DNA of 64,000 bases from Undaria pinnatifida. Lineage: Eukaryota > Sar > Phaeophyceae > Laminariales > Alariaceae. Positions 41,687 to 51,700 of this stretch are shown one piece after another (within the stretch, counting starts at the first letter, position 1; the number at the start of each line of letters is the position of its first letter). The position numbers were made by a program, and so were the translations under genes. The DNA is taken from NCBI GenBank assembly GCA_012845835.1, contig JABAKD010000010.1, forward strand, positions 8,427,599 through 8,491,598. The letters run 5' to 3'. The notes below the pieces were generated by a model. That model did no database searches. It saw only the letters and a program-made list of their open reading frames with translations, and was not told where the DNA came from.

Positions 41687-43006
41687 CTACGCGGCGCCGG
41701 CCGCAGCGGCTGTTCTTCGGCGCGTCCGAGTGGAGATGCGCCCCGTAGGCGGCAGTGCCACTGAAGAATCCGATGGGGGCGTAGAGGCCCGCGGGGGTAA
41801 CTCTGGCGGGGTAGCCCCGGAGGGCACCGCGAAAACCGGAGTGAAAATGGCGTCGGCGGCAGGCCAAAAAGGCGCGCGGCCGAGGCGGTCATCACCGGTA
41901 CCGACGAAAGCAGAAACACTGACGACGAATCTCCCGGTGGGAGCAGAAAGCTCGTCAATCCTCATACGTGGCCCGTGTGCGCGAAAACCGTGAAAATCAG
42001 TGGAGGTAAGGGGGAGCCCACCCAAGACGGCGCTATCGCGTTGGGGCACAAGCTCACCCAAGCAAATGCCGAGGATCGATGTGGAGGAGGTGAGCAGGCC
42101 GCAAGCCCTGAGGAGGTATATGGCCTCATCGTCGATAGGGATGAAGCGGCTAGAACCGCTGCGGTCGTGCTCAGTCGCCGGCTGTGGCAACCGCGAGAGG
42201 AAGTCAGCATTACCAAATGCGATTCCTTTTCGGCACTCTAGTGTGTAGTCAAACGCGGTAAGATACTTGAGCCACCTCTGGACTCGCACGTTGTGATCTC
42301 CAACTTTTCCGATATTTTCCAGAGCCTTGTCCGAGAAAATGCGAAACTTCGTACGCCATACATAGCCTCGAAGGCGCTTGATCACCCATACGATGCTGCC
42401 TGCTTCCAAATCGAGCGGCGTCCAATGTCTTTCCGAGTCGAGGGTAGCGCGACTAACACAGGTAATGGGCCTCACGGAGCCGTCGGGCTGGTATTGCCCT
42501 AGCGTAGCGCCAAAGCCGTCGATGCTGGCGTCGCAGTACACCCGAAAAGGACGGGAGCCGTCCTCCACGGCGTCCCAATCGGAAAAGACCAGGACCGGTG
42601 GAGCGGCAAGCTCCGCGAACATGTCACGCACGATGACTTCCATGCTCGGCGTGAACAAAAATTTGACACTCTTCTTGAGGCGGGCCGTGATTGGTCGAGT
42701 CCGTTTGGACATATCTGGCAAAAACTTTCGGTAGTACGAAAGGCCACCTAGGAGACAGCGCAGCTGCTTCAGATCACGGGGCATGGGCATGAGGATCAAA
42801 GCCGACACTTTCTTGGCGTTTGGGCGTGCGCCCGCGGGCGAGATGGAGTGGCCCGGGAAATCGGCATCCGTCACGCCGAGTCTGGCTTTCGAGGAGGAGA
42901 GCTTAAGGTTGTGCTTGCGTAGTCGCTCGAAGAGGGCACGGATGGTTTTAATGTGGGTCGACGGGTCTGAATCGAACACGATCACATGTGTCCAGGTATG
43001 CCGCAA
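41687..43006 (-). pseudogene. Retrotransposon RT thumb/connection and RNase H
   Basis: A 439-codon frame. It starts just past the reverse-transcriptase active-site motif, which is broken by a frame change near 42990. The segment HSISPAGARPNAKKV and the LLGGLSYYRKFLPDMSKR block are typical of Ty3/gypsy. RNase H follows, with YCDASIDGFGATLGQY (first catalytic Asp). The tail is Ser/Pro/Thr-rich and ends in Ala repeats. Confidence 0.82.
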
Positions 43007-43039
43007 CCTGCAAGCCCTTCGTAACCTCGTTGATTACCT

Positions 43040-43464
43040 TCACAAACCAACCAGACGATGCGCTGCTGCCCTAAGGCATAACCAGCCACTCGTAAAGGCC
43101 CGTGGGGGTGCAGAATGCCGTGAGTAGAACTGTGTCCTTGTGGTTTTCTGGTGAAACGACGGTACTAGGTCGAAAAGCGAGAAAACGCGTTCCTTGCCGA
43201 AATAGTCCAGGACCTGATCCATGCGTGGGATGGGATGCTGGCTGAGTCTGCTAATAATGTCGTTGAGCTTCTTGTAGTTAACAGTGATCCGAACCCCACC
43301 AGATTTTTTGGGACGGCCACCAGAGGGCTCGAGTATGGCGAAGTCGAGTGTTGGATTACACCGGCAGCGAGGTACTGATTGAGGGTGGCGTCCACCTCTT
43401 TGGCCAAAATCGGGTTGATGCGATGTGGTCGGGAGGTGACCGGCGCACTGCCCTCCGGTACCGA
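43040..43464 (-). pseudogene. Retrotransposon reverse transcriptase, N-terminal fragments
   Basis: Two overlapping frames. One carries YLAAGVIQHSTSPYSSPLV, the first conserved RT block. The other carries GGVRITVNYKKLNDI and the start of the palm. The frame changes within this block, and sequence upstream passes straight into the truncated LTR. Confidence 0.78.
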
Positions 43465-43684
43465 GGCAGGTTCCACGTTGTTCACTCACTTGTACTAGAT
43501 CAGCTCTTCTATTAGTTCCACGCTCACCACGGACGACGAACTGAATAGCGTTCAATTCCGCGAGTCAAAATCATCATCCCCTTTTTCCTATACGCAATGC
43601 CTTCAAAGGCACGTGAAACCTTTTTATATCCAGCCGTATCCCGTATCTTACGCCTTGTTAGGCTCCCAGGGGAATACCATATCA
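43465..43684 (-). repeat. 5' LTR (right copy), truncated at its U5 end
   Basis: Homologous to 38272-38534 but lacks about 40 bp at the internal end, so the 3' end of the LTR and the primer-binding site are missing. The outer end is GATATGGTATTCC on the minus strand. A TATAAAA box is at 43622-43628. Confidence 0.78.
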
Positions 43685-44617
43685 CCGACATGAACAGGTA
43701 CTACCCGATAATATGCGCGTGTCCCCATTTCGATATCCATCACTCCCCCCCCCAAGAAAACATAAAGCATGTCACGATCTTCAACACGCACACACGAAGC
43801 AATACCACCCTGGTTTGCATGTGCTGTTCGTCTGCTGTGTTTTGCTTCGCACAAACTGCGGAGGGCTTATTTGGCGTATGGTCATTGTGTACCAGCTGAT
43901 AGGGCAGTCTCTGGATTTCCCACCAGAACAATTGTCTCTGTCCCGGACAACATCACGAAATGTACTCGTCACGTGTTTGGGCTTTAAAGGCGAACGTTGC
44001 AAGACATATTTTCCTTTAGCGTCGAGGAAAAAAAATGTACCTTTAATTGCCGTAAAAAACACCGGTGTACCGTTTAATGGCATTTGGGTTTCCGGACGGA
44101 CGGTCGGACGGACATCTTGACAATATCGGCGACAGAAACCCTAGTAAGCTGAGGAATATGCCTTTTGTTTTTTGGCGAATCGAATTTCGATAACCCACGT
44201 CGGGCATTTTCGGGCAGCGGCGCAACGGTACACCAACAAGTAAACTCATGCCAATACTACTGTGCCGAAATCAAGTAGGCGGCGAGCTGTACTTCCGCCT
44301 TTGCGAAGGTGTTACGGTTGGCGGCTCGGTAGAGTAGAGCATATACGGGTACGGTAGCGTGTAGCAGTATGAGTAGTGCCTTCAAAATATGTTTGTAAAC
44401 ACCAGGTATCATCTTTGTTCAAGGATCAGCCTCGAAAGAGCAAAAACATACTTGATGGATGGCGTATAGCACGAAAACGAGGGCAGGTGGCAGCATGATT
44501 GGGGATAATCCACAGTGACTCGGCCCTTGTTAGTTCTCGTGTCAGTGTGAGATCGTTGCACGCGCTATACCCCCTTTGAATGCTGTTTTCATGTCCGTAA
44601 ACACCGCCGTGTGCCGT

Positions 44618-44745
44618 CCGGGTGCCGGGTACCCGCATTACCTGGGTAGTTGCTCCTAAAAATACAGGCACCCGGCCACGGGTAAGGGTCCGGAAAACAT
44701 CCGGGTACCAGTTTGTTCCGGGTACCCGACGGAGCACAACTCTAA
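44618..44745. repeat. GGGTACCCG-rich element, right of the retrotransposon
   Basis: Repeated CCGGGTACC and CACCCGG words; similar in style to 38125-38262. Confidence 0.5.
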
Positions 44746-45745
44746 TACACACGAAATACCTCCCGGCATTATGGCGATGGTGACAAACGATAAATGTCCT
44801 GAAAACTGATTACGCCGAACTGCTGCTCTTCTCTTCCCCCACCTGCTGTTTTTTCAATCCAACCGGATCGCCGGCGGAAACAAATACATAAACAAAAGCA
44901 CCCTCATCGCCCAAGCTCCAAAACAACCCAAGCTGAAACAGAACGAAATGAAAATAAGTGAAACGAAACGAGGCAACTCGAAATGAAGCACGCTTTAAAC
45001 GAAATAAGGAAACTTTCCCCCCTCCGCCTCCCCCCCCCGCCCCCCAGGAGCTTTAACGCTCAAGCAAAGCCAAGCAACCAGCACGAAGGACCGAACCAAG
45101 CGTGAAAAAAAAAACAAAAAAACAAAAAATCCCATATCTGTTCTTCAATCGGTTGCCCTCGGCGCCCCCTTCTTCTCTGCTAACCCACGCACAGAAAAAG
45201 GCGAGACTACACCGGGCGAACAAAAGAGAAAAGGGCTACCGATATTACTCCCTGACGCAACAGAGGGGCAAAACGGTAAACCATGGCATTTACGTCCGAC
45301 TTCGTTCGCGCCCCGCTCGCGCTCAGCCCCGCGCCTTTCAGTGTTATTCACCGACCAGCTCCAGGAACACGTGAGCACACACGCAAACAACGCGCGACCG
45401 ACACAAACCGCGCTCTGGCTGATTCACTTCGTTAGCGCGTACCCTACTATCTCAAGTAACGACGATTTTCCCTCCAAAACAAGGTACCTGGTACCGTATA
45501 CACACATTCGGCGACAATCACGGGGCCGGAAATACTTAATAAACAAAACGTGGTAGCTCCCTGTCCTCTCCAACATACCTCCCTGCTAGTGGTGCCAACA
45601 AGCCTACCAGCTCAAGATAAATAATTTTTGATGCCGTATCGACCTCCCCCACCCCCACCCTTCCCAAATCCACCAGCTCCCACCCACGTAGTACCACAGG
45701 CACTGCTCGCCACTCCAGGCGGCGACGGCGCATGTTTCTGATTTA
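44746..45745. other. Intergenic stretch downstream of the minus-strand gene
   Basis: No supported gene. A purine-rich GAAACGAAAT-type segment lies at about 44940-45010 and A-rich runs near 45105. It probably contains the 3' untranslated region of the minus-strand gene. Confidence 0.4.
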
Positions 45746-45747
45746 TT
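45742..45747 (-). terminator. Possible poly(A) signal overlapping the stop codon
   Basis: AATAAA on the minus strand overlaps the TAA stop (45748-45746), which is itself part of a TAATAA double stop. Too close to the stop to be certain it is used. Confidence 0.3.
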
Positions 45748-48700
45748 ATTCAGGTTGGGGTAAGATAGTGGTTTTGGCGTTCGCGCTCGATCCGTCCAGC
45801 AATCGCGGTGCTGCTGCCGCTGTCGCCGCCGCACTAGGCGCGGGTGCGGCCGCCGCCGTACCCCCCGCCACCGCCGCTGCACCCGGAACGACAACAGCGG
45901 CACCGGGATGGCCTTGTGCTGTAAAAGCCGAAGTCGAAGCCACGGCGGCGGCAGGCAACACAGCAGGCAAAGCGGGAGGCAGCACAGGAGACGCCTGTGG
46001 CATCTGCTGCTGCTGCAGCGATGCCGCTGCGTTGATCACAGCATTACTCTGAACCACCCCCCCTGCCCCCGTCACTCCAGTTCCCCCCCCAGCCGCAGCT
46101 GCCGCCATCGCCGCGATCCCTACCGATGTCACCGACGTGGTCGTTGTCGAGGTCTGCGGCGCAAGCGGAGCCGACCCCGCGGCTCTCGACACGGCCGTGG
46201 CCGAAGCCGCCCACACGGCGGCGTGGTGGGCCGCCGCCAGCTGCGCCGGCGTCGGCAGGGGGGGTTGCGGCTCTCCCGCCGCACCCCGCGCCGTGGCCGC
46301 CCACGCATCTCTCGCCGCGCTCTCCGCCTTGGCCTGAAAGTCTCGCATCTGTTCGGCGGTGTTCATACCGGGGAACCACAGGCCCACTCCCGCAGGCGGC
46401 ATCGGTAGGTTAAGCCTTGACATGACGAGGCCGGGGGTGAGAGCGGAAGGGACCGGGCCTGTCGGTGCGGGCGCGATAGCGGCGGGCTGGGCAGCTAAAT
46501 GGTTTACACCACCACCTCCCGCTGCTGCTGCCGCTGATGTTACTGCTGTCGCCGGCGCTACCACCGGCGCTGCCGCCGGCACTGCTGCCGTCGCGTTTCC
46601 TTCTTGACCCGCCGGTCTTGCGGTGGACGGGGTCGGGCGATGATACGCCGCCGCAGCAGCAGCAGCCGCCGCCGTAGTCGTCGCCGGCAGCGGTACTGGG
46701 ACCAAAGGGCGCACCTCTGCCGTTTTCGGCGCTTGGCCATAGAGGCCATGCGAAATACCGGCCGGGGCGGCAGTATGCTGCGGCCGAATTTTATTGGCGT
46801 TCGAGAGAGCGGCCGTCGCAGCCGCCGAGGCTACAGCCGCGGTATAACCGGGGTTGGCATACGCCGGTGCGGTCGCCGGCGTCGCCGGGGTTGGCGAAGC
46901 CGCAGAGGCGGTGGCCGCGTGCGATACAGCATGCTGTGCAGCTTGCTTTGAAGCAGCACGCTGCGCCACGTGTTGCGCCGCTTGCTGCGCAGCGTGTTGA
47001 GCCGCGATCTGGGCCGCGTGCTGCGCAGCTTGTTGAGCCGAGTTCTGGGCCGCGTGCTGGGCCGCATGCTGCGCCGCGTGCTGCGCCACGTAGGGCGGCG
47101 TGTATGGCGGCGCCGGCACCACCATCGGGTAATCCACCCGCGAAATCCCGCTGCGGTGGCCCTTGCACTTTCCCTTGTGCATGCACGGGCGCGTGCATAG
47201 GGGCGACGCCGGGCACTGATAAAAGAACGCCCAAACGCGAGGCAGGTCCCCGGGCAGCCGGCTTCCCCCCCGGCGAGGGCGAGGGATAAAGTCCCACCGG
47301 AGGGCGCGGTCGAGGGCGAAAACTCGCGTGGCGGCGGCAGCCAGAGACGAACCCCCGCCTAGGCGAGGCTCTGCGAAGCTCTCCGTCTTATACCACGGTT
47401 CCAGCCACCCCTCTTCGCGCGGAATGGCGAAGTCCAGCTCCAGAGCGAGGTTCGCCAGCGCCTCAGTAGTCTCGGCGCGTCTCACCCTTTCTCGCCAGTC
47501 TTCCAGATCCATCGGCATCGACAATGTCTCCAGCCCCGGATTTTTGTCCGGCGCCTTAGCTGCAGGCGACGGCGGCTGTAATAGCGGTGGCTGAGGCGCC
47601 AGCTGCGGTGGCGACAGCGCGTCTGGCAATGCGGCCTGTTGCGGCTCAAGAACACCAATCTCCATCTTCGGCTGATTGACGACTACCGTTGAAACTTCTG
47701 GTGATGAGACTGCTGCCGGTGATGGCGCGGGCGGTGGCGGCCCCGGTTTTTGCTGCACCATAGCCGGAGCATCGGCCATCTTGACATCAACTGTGGGCAC
47801 GGCAGCAGTGAACTGTACCGGCGTCGCTACCGCTGCCGCCTCCGCCGCTGACGCCTCCGTCGCCACCGCCACCGCCATCACCTCTAGACCTTTTCCGCCT
47901 TCTGGCATTGCGGCACCCGCTGAGCAAGTGCCCTCCAGCTCGCCGTTAGAAACGGCAGCAATCGGCCCAGAAGCGGTGGGCGCGTCGACGACAACCTCGG
48001 GTGTGGCCACCCGGTCCACCGACTCGCCCTCCAGCTCCATCGACGAAGGTTTGTTTACCTCTGCCCCTTCAGCTCCGGCTGTCTCTACGTCCGCGTCCAC
48101 GTTCTCTTCGGTCACGCCTGTCGCGACCTCGTCGTCTTCAAAGTCTTCTTCGTCGCTGCTAGACTCTACCGACAGCCACTTTCCTTGCGCCTTCCTCACG
48201 AATGGTTGGTCTGGGACGGGCTCGGGCTCAGGCTCGGGTTCGGGTGCTGGCTCCGATTCTGGCGAAGCTGTTGTCGCCACCACTGCGGTGCCCGGCGCGG
48301 CCCCGCGTTCCATGCCGAAGCCGACCTTGTCGTTACCGTAGCCGCCACCCCTGCTATCGTCGTCATCATCATCGTCGCCAGCGGCCACTGCCACTGCCGC
48401 TTCCGCCTTTGCTTCTGCCTCCTCGTCCGCCGCTTCCTCGTAAGCCGCCTGCTGCTCGACCGCTTCCTTCAACGCCGCGGCCAACTCGGGCGCAATTCCC
48501 CTTGACGGAGAGAAGAACTGTCCCGGTGCCAGCGCCACCGGCGATGTGGAACGTCTTCCCCCCGAGCTGGGCGACCTTTCATTCGTCACCGCCGCTAAAC
48601 TAGCCGTCGCTACACCCGAAACCAGCGCCACTCCCTCGTCTGCGGCGGCATCATCGGCCCCGCTGGCCTGCCGCTGCCGGGGCTTTCCCCTCGTCGAGCC

Positions 48701-48769
48701 TCGCGAAGGTGTGGTGTTAACTCGCTCCCACCGCTGCGGAAGGCAAAGCGCTACGGCAAGCATCTCCAC
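45746..48769 (-). CDS. Bromodomain gene, last exon (RLT-like segment and long low-complexity tail)
   Basis: Acceptor TCAG, phase 0 in, 1,007 codons to TAA at 45748-45746. VEMLAVALCLPQRWERV continues the preceding helix. Acidic, Pro/Glu and Val/Ala-rich stretches follow. At about 47515-47300 lies an ordered segment with DLEDWRERVRRAETTEALAN and RVFALDRALRWDF, resembling the C-terminal segment of RLT/BAZ proteins. A Cys/His cluster (about 47226-47153) and a period-4 Ala-Ala-Gln-His repeat (about 47098-46915) come next, then Ala/Val/Gly/Pro-rich sequence to the end. Confidence 0.82.
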   Translation of the reverse strand: MEMLAVALCLPQRWERVNTTPSRGSTRGKPRQRQASGADDAAADEGVALVSGVATASLAAVTNERSPSSGGRRSTSPVALAPGQFFSPSRGIAPELAAALKEAVEQQAAYEEAADEEAEAKAEAAVAVAAGDDDDDDDSRGGGYGNDKVGFGMERGAAPGTAVVATTASPESEPAPEPEPEPEPVPDQPFVRKAQGKWLSVESSSDEEDFEDDEVATGVTEENVDADVETAGAEGAEVNKPSSMELEGESVDRVATPEVVVDAPTASGPIAAVSNGELEGTCSAGAAMPEGGKGLEVMAVAVATEASAAEAAAVATPVQFTAAVPTVDVKMADAPAMVQQKPGPPPPAPSPAAVSSPEVSTVVVNQPKMEIGVLEPQQAALPDALSPPQLAPQPPLLQPPSPAAKAPDKNPGLETLSMPMDLEDWRERVRRAETTEALANLALELDFAIPREEGWLEPWYKTESFAEPRLGGGSSLAAAATRVFALDRALRWDFIPRPRRGGSRLPGDLPRVWAFFYQCPASPLCTRPCMHKGKCKGHRSGISRVDYPMVVPAPPYTPPYVAQHAAQHAAQHAAQNSAQQAAQHAAQIAAQHAAQQAAQHVAQRAASKQAAQHAVSHAATASAASPTPATPATAPAYANPGYTAAVASAAATAALSNANKIRPQHTAAPAGISHGLYGQAPKTAEVRPLVPVPLPATTTAAAAAAAAAYHRPTPSTARPAGQEGNATAAVPAAAPVVAPATAVTSAAAAAGGGGVNHLAAQPAAIAPAPTGPVPSALTPGLVMSRLNLPMPPAGVGLWFPGMNTAEQMRDFQAKAESAARDAWAATARGAAGEPQPPLPTPAQLAAAHHAAVWAASATAVSRAAGSAPLAPQTSTTTTSVTSVGIAAMAAAAAGGGTGVTGAGGVVQSNAVINAAASLQQQQMPQASPVLPPALPAVLPAAAVASTSAFTAQGHPGAAVVVPGAAAVAGGTAAAAPAPSAAATAAAAPRLLDGSSANAKTTILPQPE

Positions 48770-51700
48770 CTGAACCGGAATCGTTCCAGTAACACCGGGG
48801 ACAGCAGACGGCGGACGACAGGCACGGGACATTGGCAAGGGAAAGAAGATATAGCGGGCAGCAGACACAGCGAAGAGGAATTGGCGGAGAGCGGACAATG
48901 AACAGCAGACAGGGGAAATGGGACCGGGAGCGTTGGACATCGGACGGCGGGCAGGGGTCCGGAGACATCGGACAGGGGGCAGCGGACATGGAACCGGGTA
49001 TGCCGCACAGGGGACACACCGGAATCGGATCGGGCCACAGCGGGAAGAGGCCAGTGCGTAGCGAGCATCGGGCGGGCGAGCGAGCGCTGAATGCAGTTGT
49101 GCATACATCAAGGGGTAACGCGCGGTAATACTTAGACTCAGTCGCGTTCTTCAACTGCATCAGGCTCCATACCGCGATTCCGGTAGCAGAATAGCCCAAT
49201 GCTCCGGCATTCTCAGCAAAAACGACGTACATCAGCCACTTAGTTCTGATACTTTTATAACATACAACTCCACATGACATCACACACCACGTACCACGCA
49301 TCACCAATCGCGCATCACGCATGCCGCTGAACTGCGCTGAACACGAGGGAAAACAAGTGCCCAAACTAGGGAACAGGAGGTTTACGTCTAAGTTACCTTA
49401 AGTCCATCCTCACCTTGAGCTTCACCATCTCGGGTGACGCGAGTCCAGCAGCCGTCACCGACGGCTCCCAGTAGGTGCGCGAAGTGTTCAAATCGTCCTC
49501 GTCGAACCCAGGCGCGGAAGCCGACCCAGGCCTGCGCTTCCACGGGACACGGTTGTCGCAAGTCGGGGGGCAACGAGAGCGGGGGGGGGCAGAGCGGAGT
49601 CCGGGAGGGGAGGGCAGGGGCGGTGGGTCTTGGAAATTCCGTCGCGTGTATCTGAGTCCCAATTCCTGCGTCTATATACCTGGTATATATTCCAAGGGAG
49701 GTCCACACTAAAAATCGATTTGCCTCTACATAGGGGGATCGATGTTTCTCCAATCCGTCGTCCGCTGGAAATGACACCTGATAAATAGGAGAAGGCGCAG
49801 CGGCGCCGGCGTCAGCAGCAGCAGCACAAGCCCATGGCCTCCTCCAAACGCAAACCCTGGAGCGCTACTGCAGCGTTCCGCTGCTGGCTTGAGCGCGTGT
49901 GCGTGTGCGAGCACCACATGAACGTCACGTGAGCATGTGCATAACGCACGCGATGTAATGCAGACGAACGCCGCAACAAACTTCATATGACGGAAAATTA
50001 TCGATGCAGAAACAACACAACGACGGCGACGAAGACAACTACGGGGCCCACTCCTATCGCATCTCATCCGGAGCTCACCTCGGCATCAACGTCTCTGTAC
50101 CCTCAGCCTTTCGCTTGGCGGCGGCGGCAGCCGCCGCCGCCGCGGTTCCGGTCGAGTAAGGCCCAGCTCCTCCCGCGGCCGTAATCGTTCCACCCCCTAC
50201 CACGAGCGCCGAGGCCGCCCCATCGCCAACGCCAGCGGCCCCTCCCTCCACCTTCGCAGACGGCGCGCCCCAAACGCCGCCCCCCCCCCTCACTCCCGCC
50301 ACCGCCGCTACCGGCATCACGGAGACTGCATTCCCACCCCCACCCATCCCGCCCCCACCACCAACACCTAACAGATCCTCCGCCGCCAAATCTGCCAAAC
50401 CCGCCCCCGTCCCGGCGTGGTAGCTATGCCACGCCGCCGCCGGTGCTAACGCCGCGGCGGCGCTCGCTTGCTCACGCGCCGCGACTCGCTTGGGCGCGGC
50501 GATCGCCTCCGCCGCGTCGGCTGCGACCTCAATGGCGGAGGCACCCCCCGCAGCGCGGGCTTCGACATCCTTTCGCCTCTGCGCGGGTGTCCTCAAGTCG
50601 GGCGCATGGAGAAGGCGGAGGGCCCTGGTCTCAGCGGCGACGTCTCTTGTTACCGCAGCTAGGGTGTTGCGGACCCACCCTTGCCCGTCGACGTTGTCGG
50701 CGGGGTCGTCTGCGAGGTCCCTCTTCACGCGAGCTTTCTCCAGGCGCAGCTGTTTCACAAGAGCAATGAAGGTGGTGATCGGAACGAAGGGAATGGATGG
50801 ATGAAATGCATGGAATTCATTAAACGGTGGAACTAATGGGGAAACGAAGATCGGAATGACAAAACGCTTGAAACGAAAAAAAAGCGCGAATTTAATGAAA
50901 GGCGCGAAATTCATTACATTCACGACTTGCATGAAATGAATGAAAGGAACAAAAATTGTGTGTTGCATGAAATGAGCGAAAAAATGAAAATATAAGCAAG
51001 CACAAGAAGAGCGAAGAAAAAAACGAGAAGGAGGTGAACGAGGAGGAGAAGGAGCAGGAGAAGGAGCAGGAGAAGGAGAAGAAGAAAAGTGGAGAAGAGG
51101 TGATGTGTGCAGTACAAGTTAGGTTGAATAAAACAGCAAGGCTGTGGTCAAGTTTTGTTTTTTCCAATGAGGGAGGGGGGGGCGGGAGCTACATGTCGGT
51201 TTAAACGTTTAAACAGCAGTGGATGTGGAAATGTGCGGAGGCGTGGGCGAAGGGACGCAAGGGAACAGGGGGGGGGGGGGGGGGGGGCGCCAAGCTCCAC
51301 CCGCGAACAGCCACGCATTGCACAACAGAGCACAGCAAGCATTGCACAACACAGCCAAGAACAGCGCAGCACAGCACAGCCCAACTCGATCCAGACCAAC
51401 CCGGCACCAGCACAGCACGCTCACCCGTTCAATATCCCCGTCCCGATACGCCCCTTCCACGGCCAGCATCCTGTCGTTGTCGTACCTCCCCAAGTACTCC
51501 CCGAGCCGCAGCTCCATCGATCGGGCGAGCAGCCGCTGCTGCCGGACGCTCGCCGCGATGAAGCGGTAGTCGGCAGAGGCGCCTCCGGATCCCGCTGCCT
51601 TCACGGGTAAGAAGTCCTCCAGGGCCTGCTTCTCCATTTCCAGCCACGAATCCCGGGCGCTGTGGATCTGCTCGTTCGTTTAATCGAGCGCAAAGGGAGA

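Larger units (their letters stand above)
38272..43684 (-). mobile_element. Degenerate chromodomain Ty3/gypsy LTR retrotransposon
   Basis: Direct LTRs bound a minus-strand internal region whose order is reverse transcriptase, RNase H, integrase zinc-binding region, integrase core, integrase C-terminal GPY/F-like part and chromodomain, as in chromoviruses. No gag, protease or primer-binding site is present: the truncated 5' LTR (right) abuts reverse transcriptase directly. Pol is broken into several frames. I infer a dead copy with an internal deletion. Confidence 0.85.

Noticed and set aside
45908..48605. Long plus-strand open frames opposite the last bromodomain-gene exon
   Set aside because: They are shadows of a GC-rich, low-complexity coding exon; the minus frame has phase, splice and family support.
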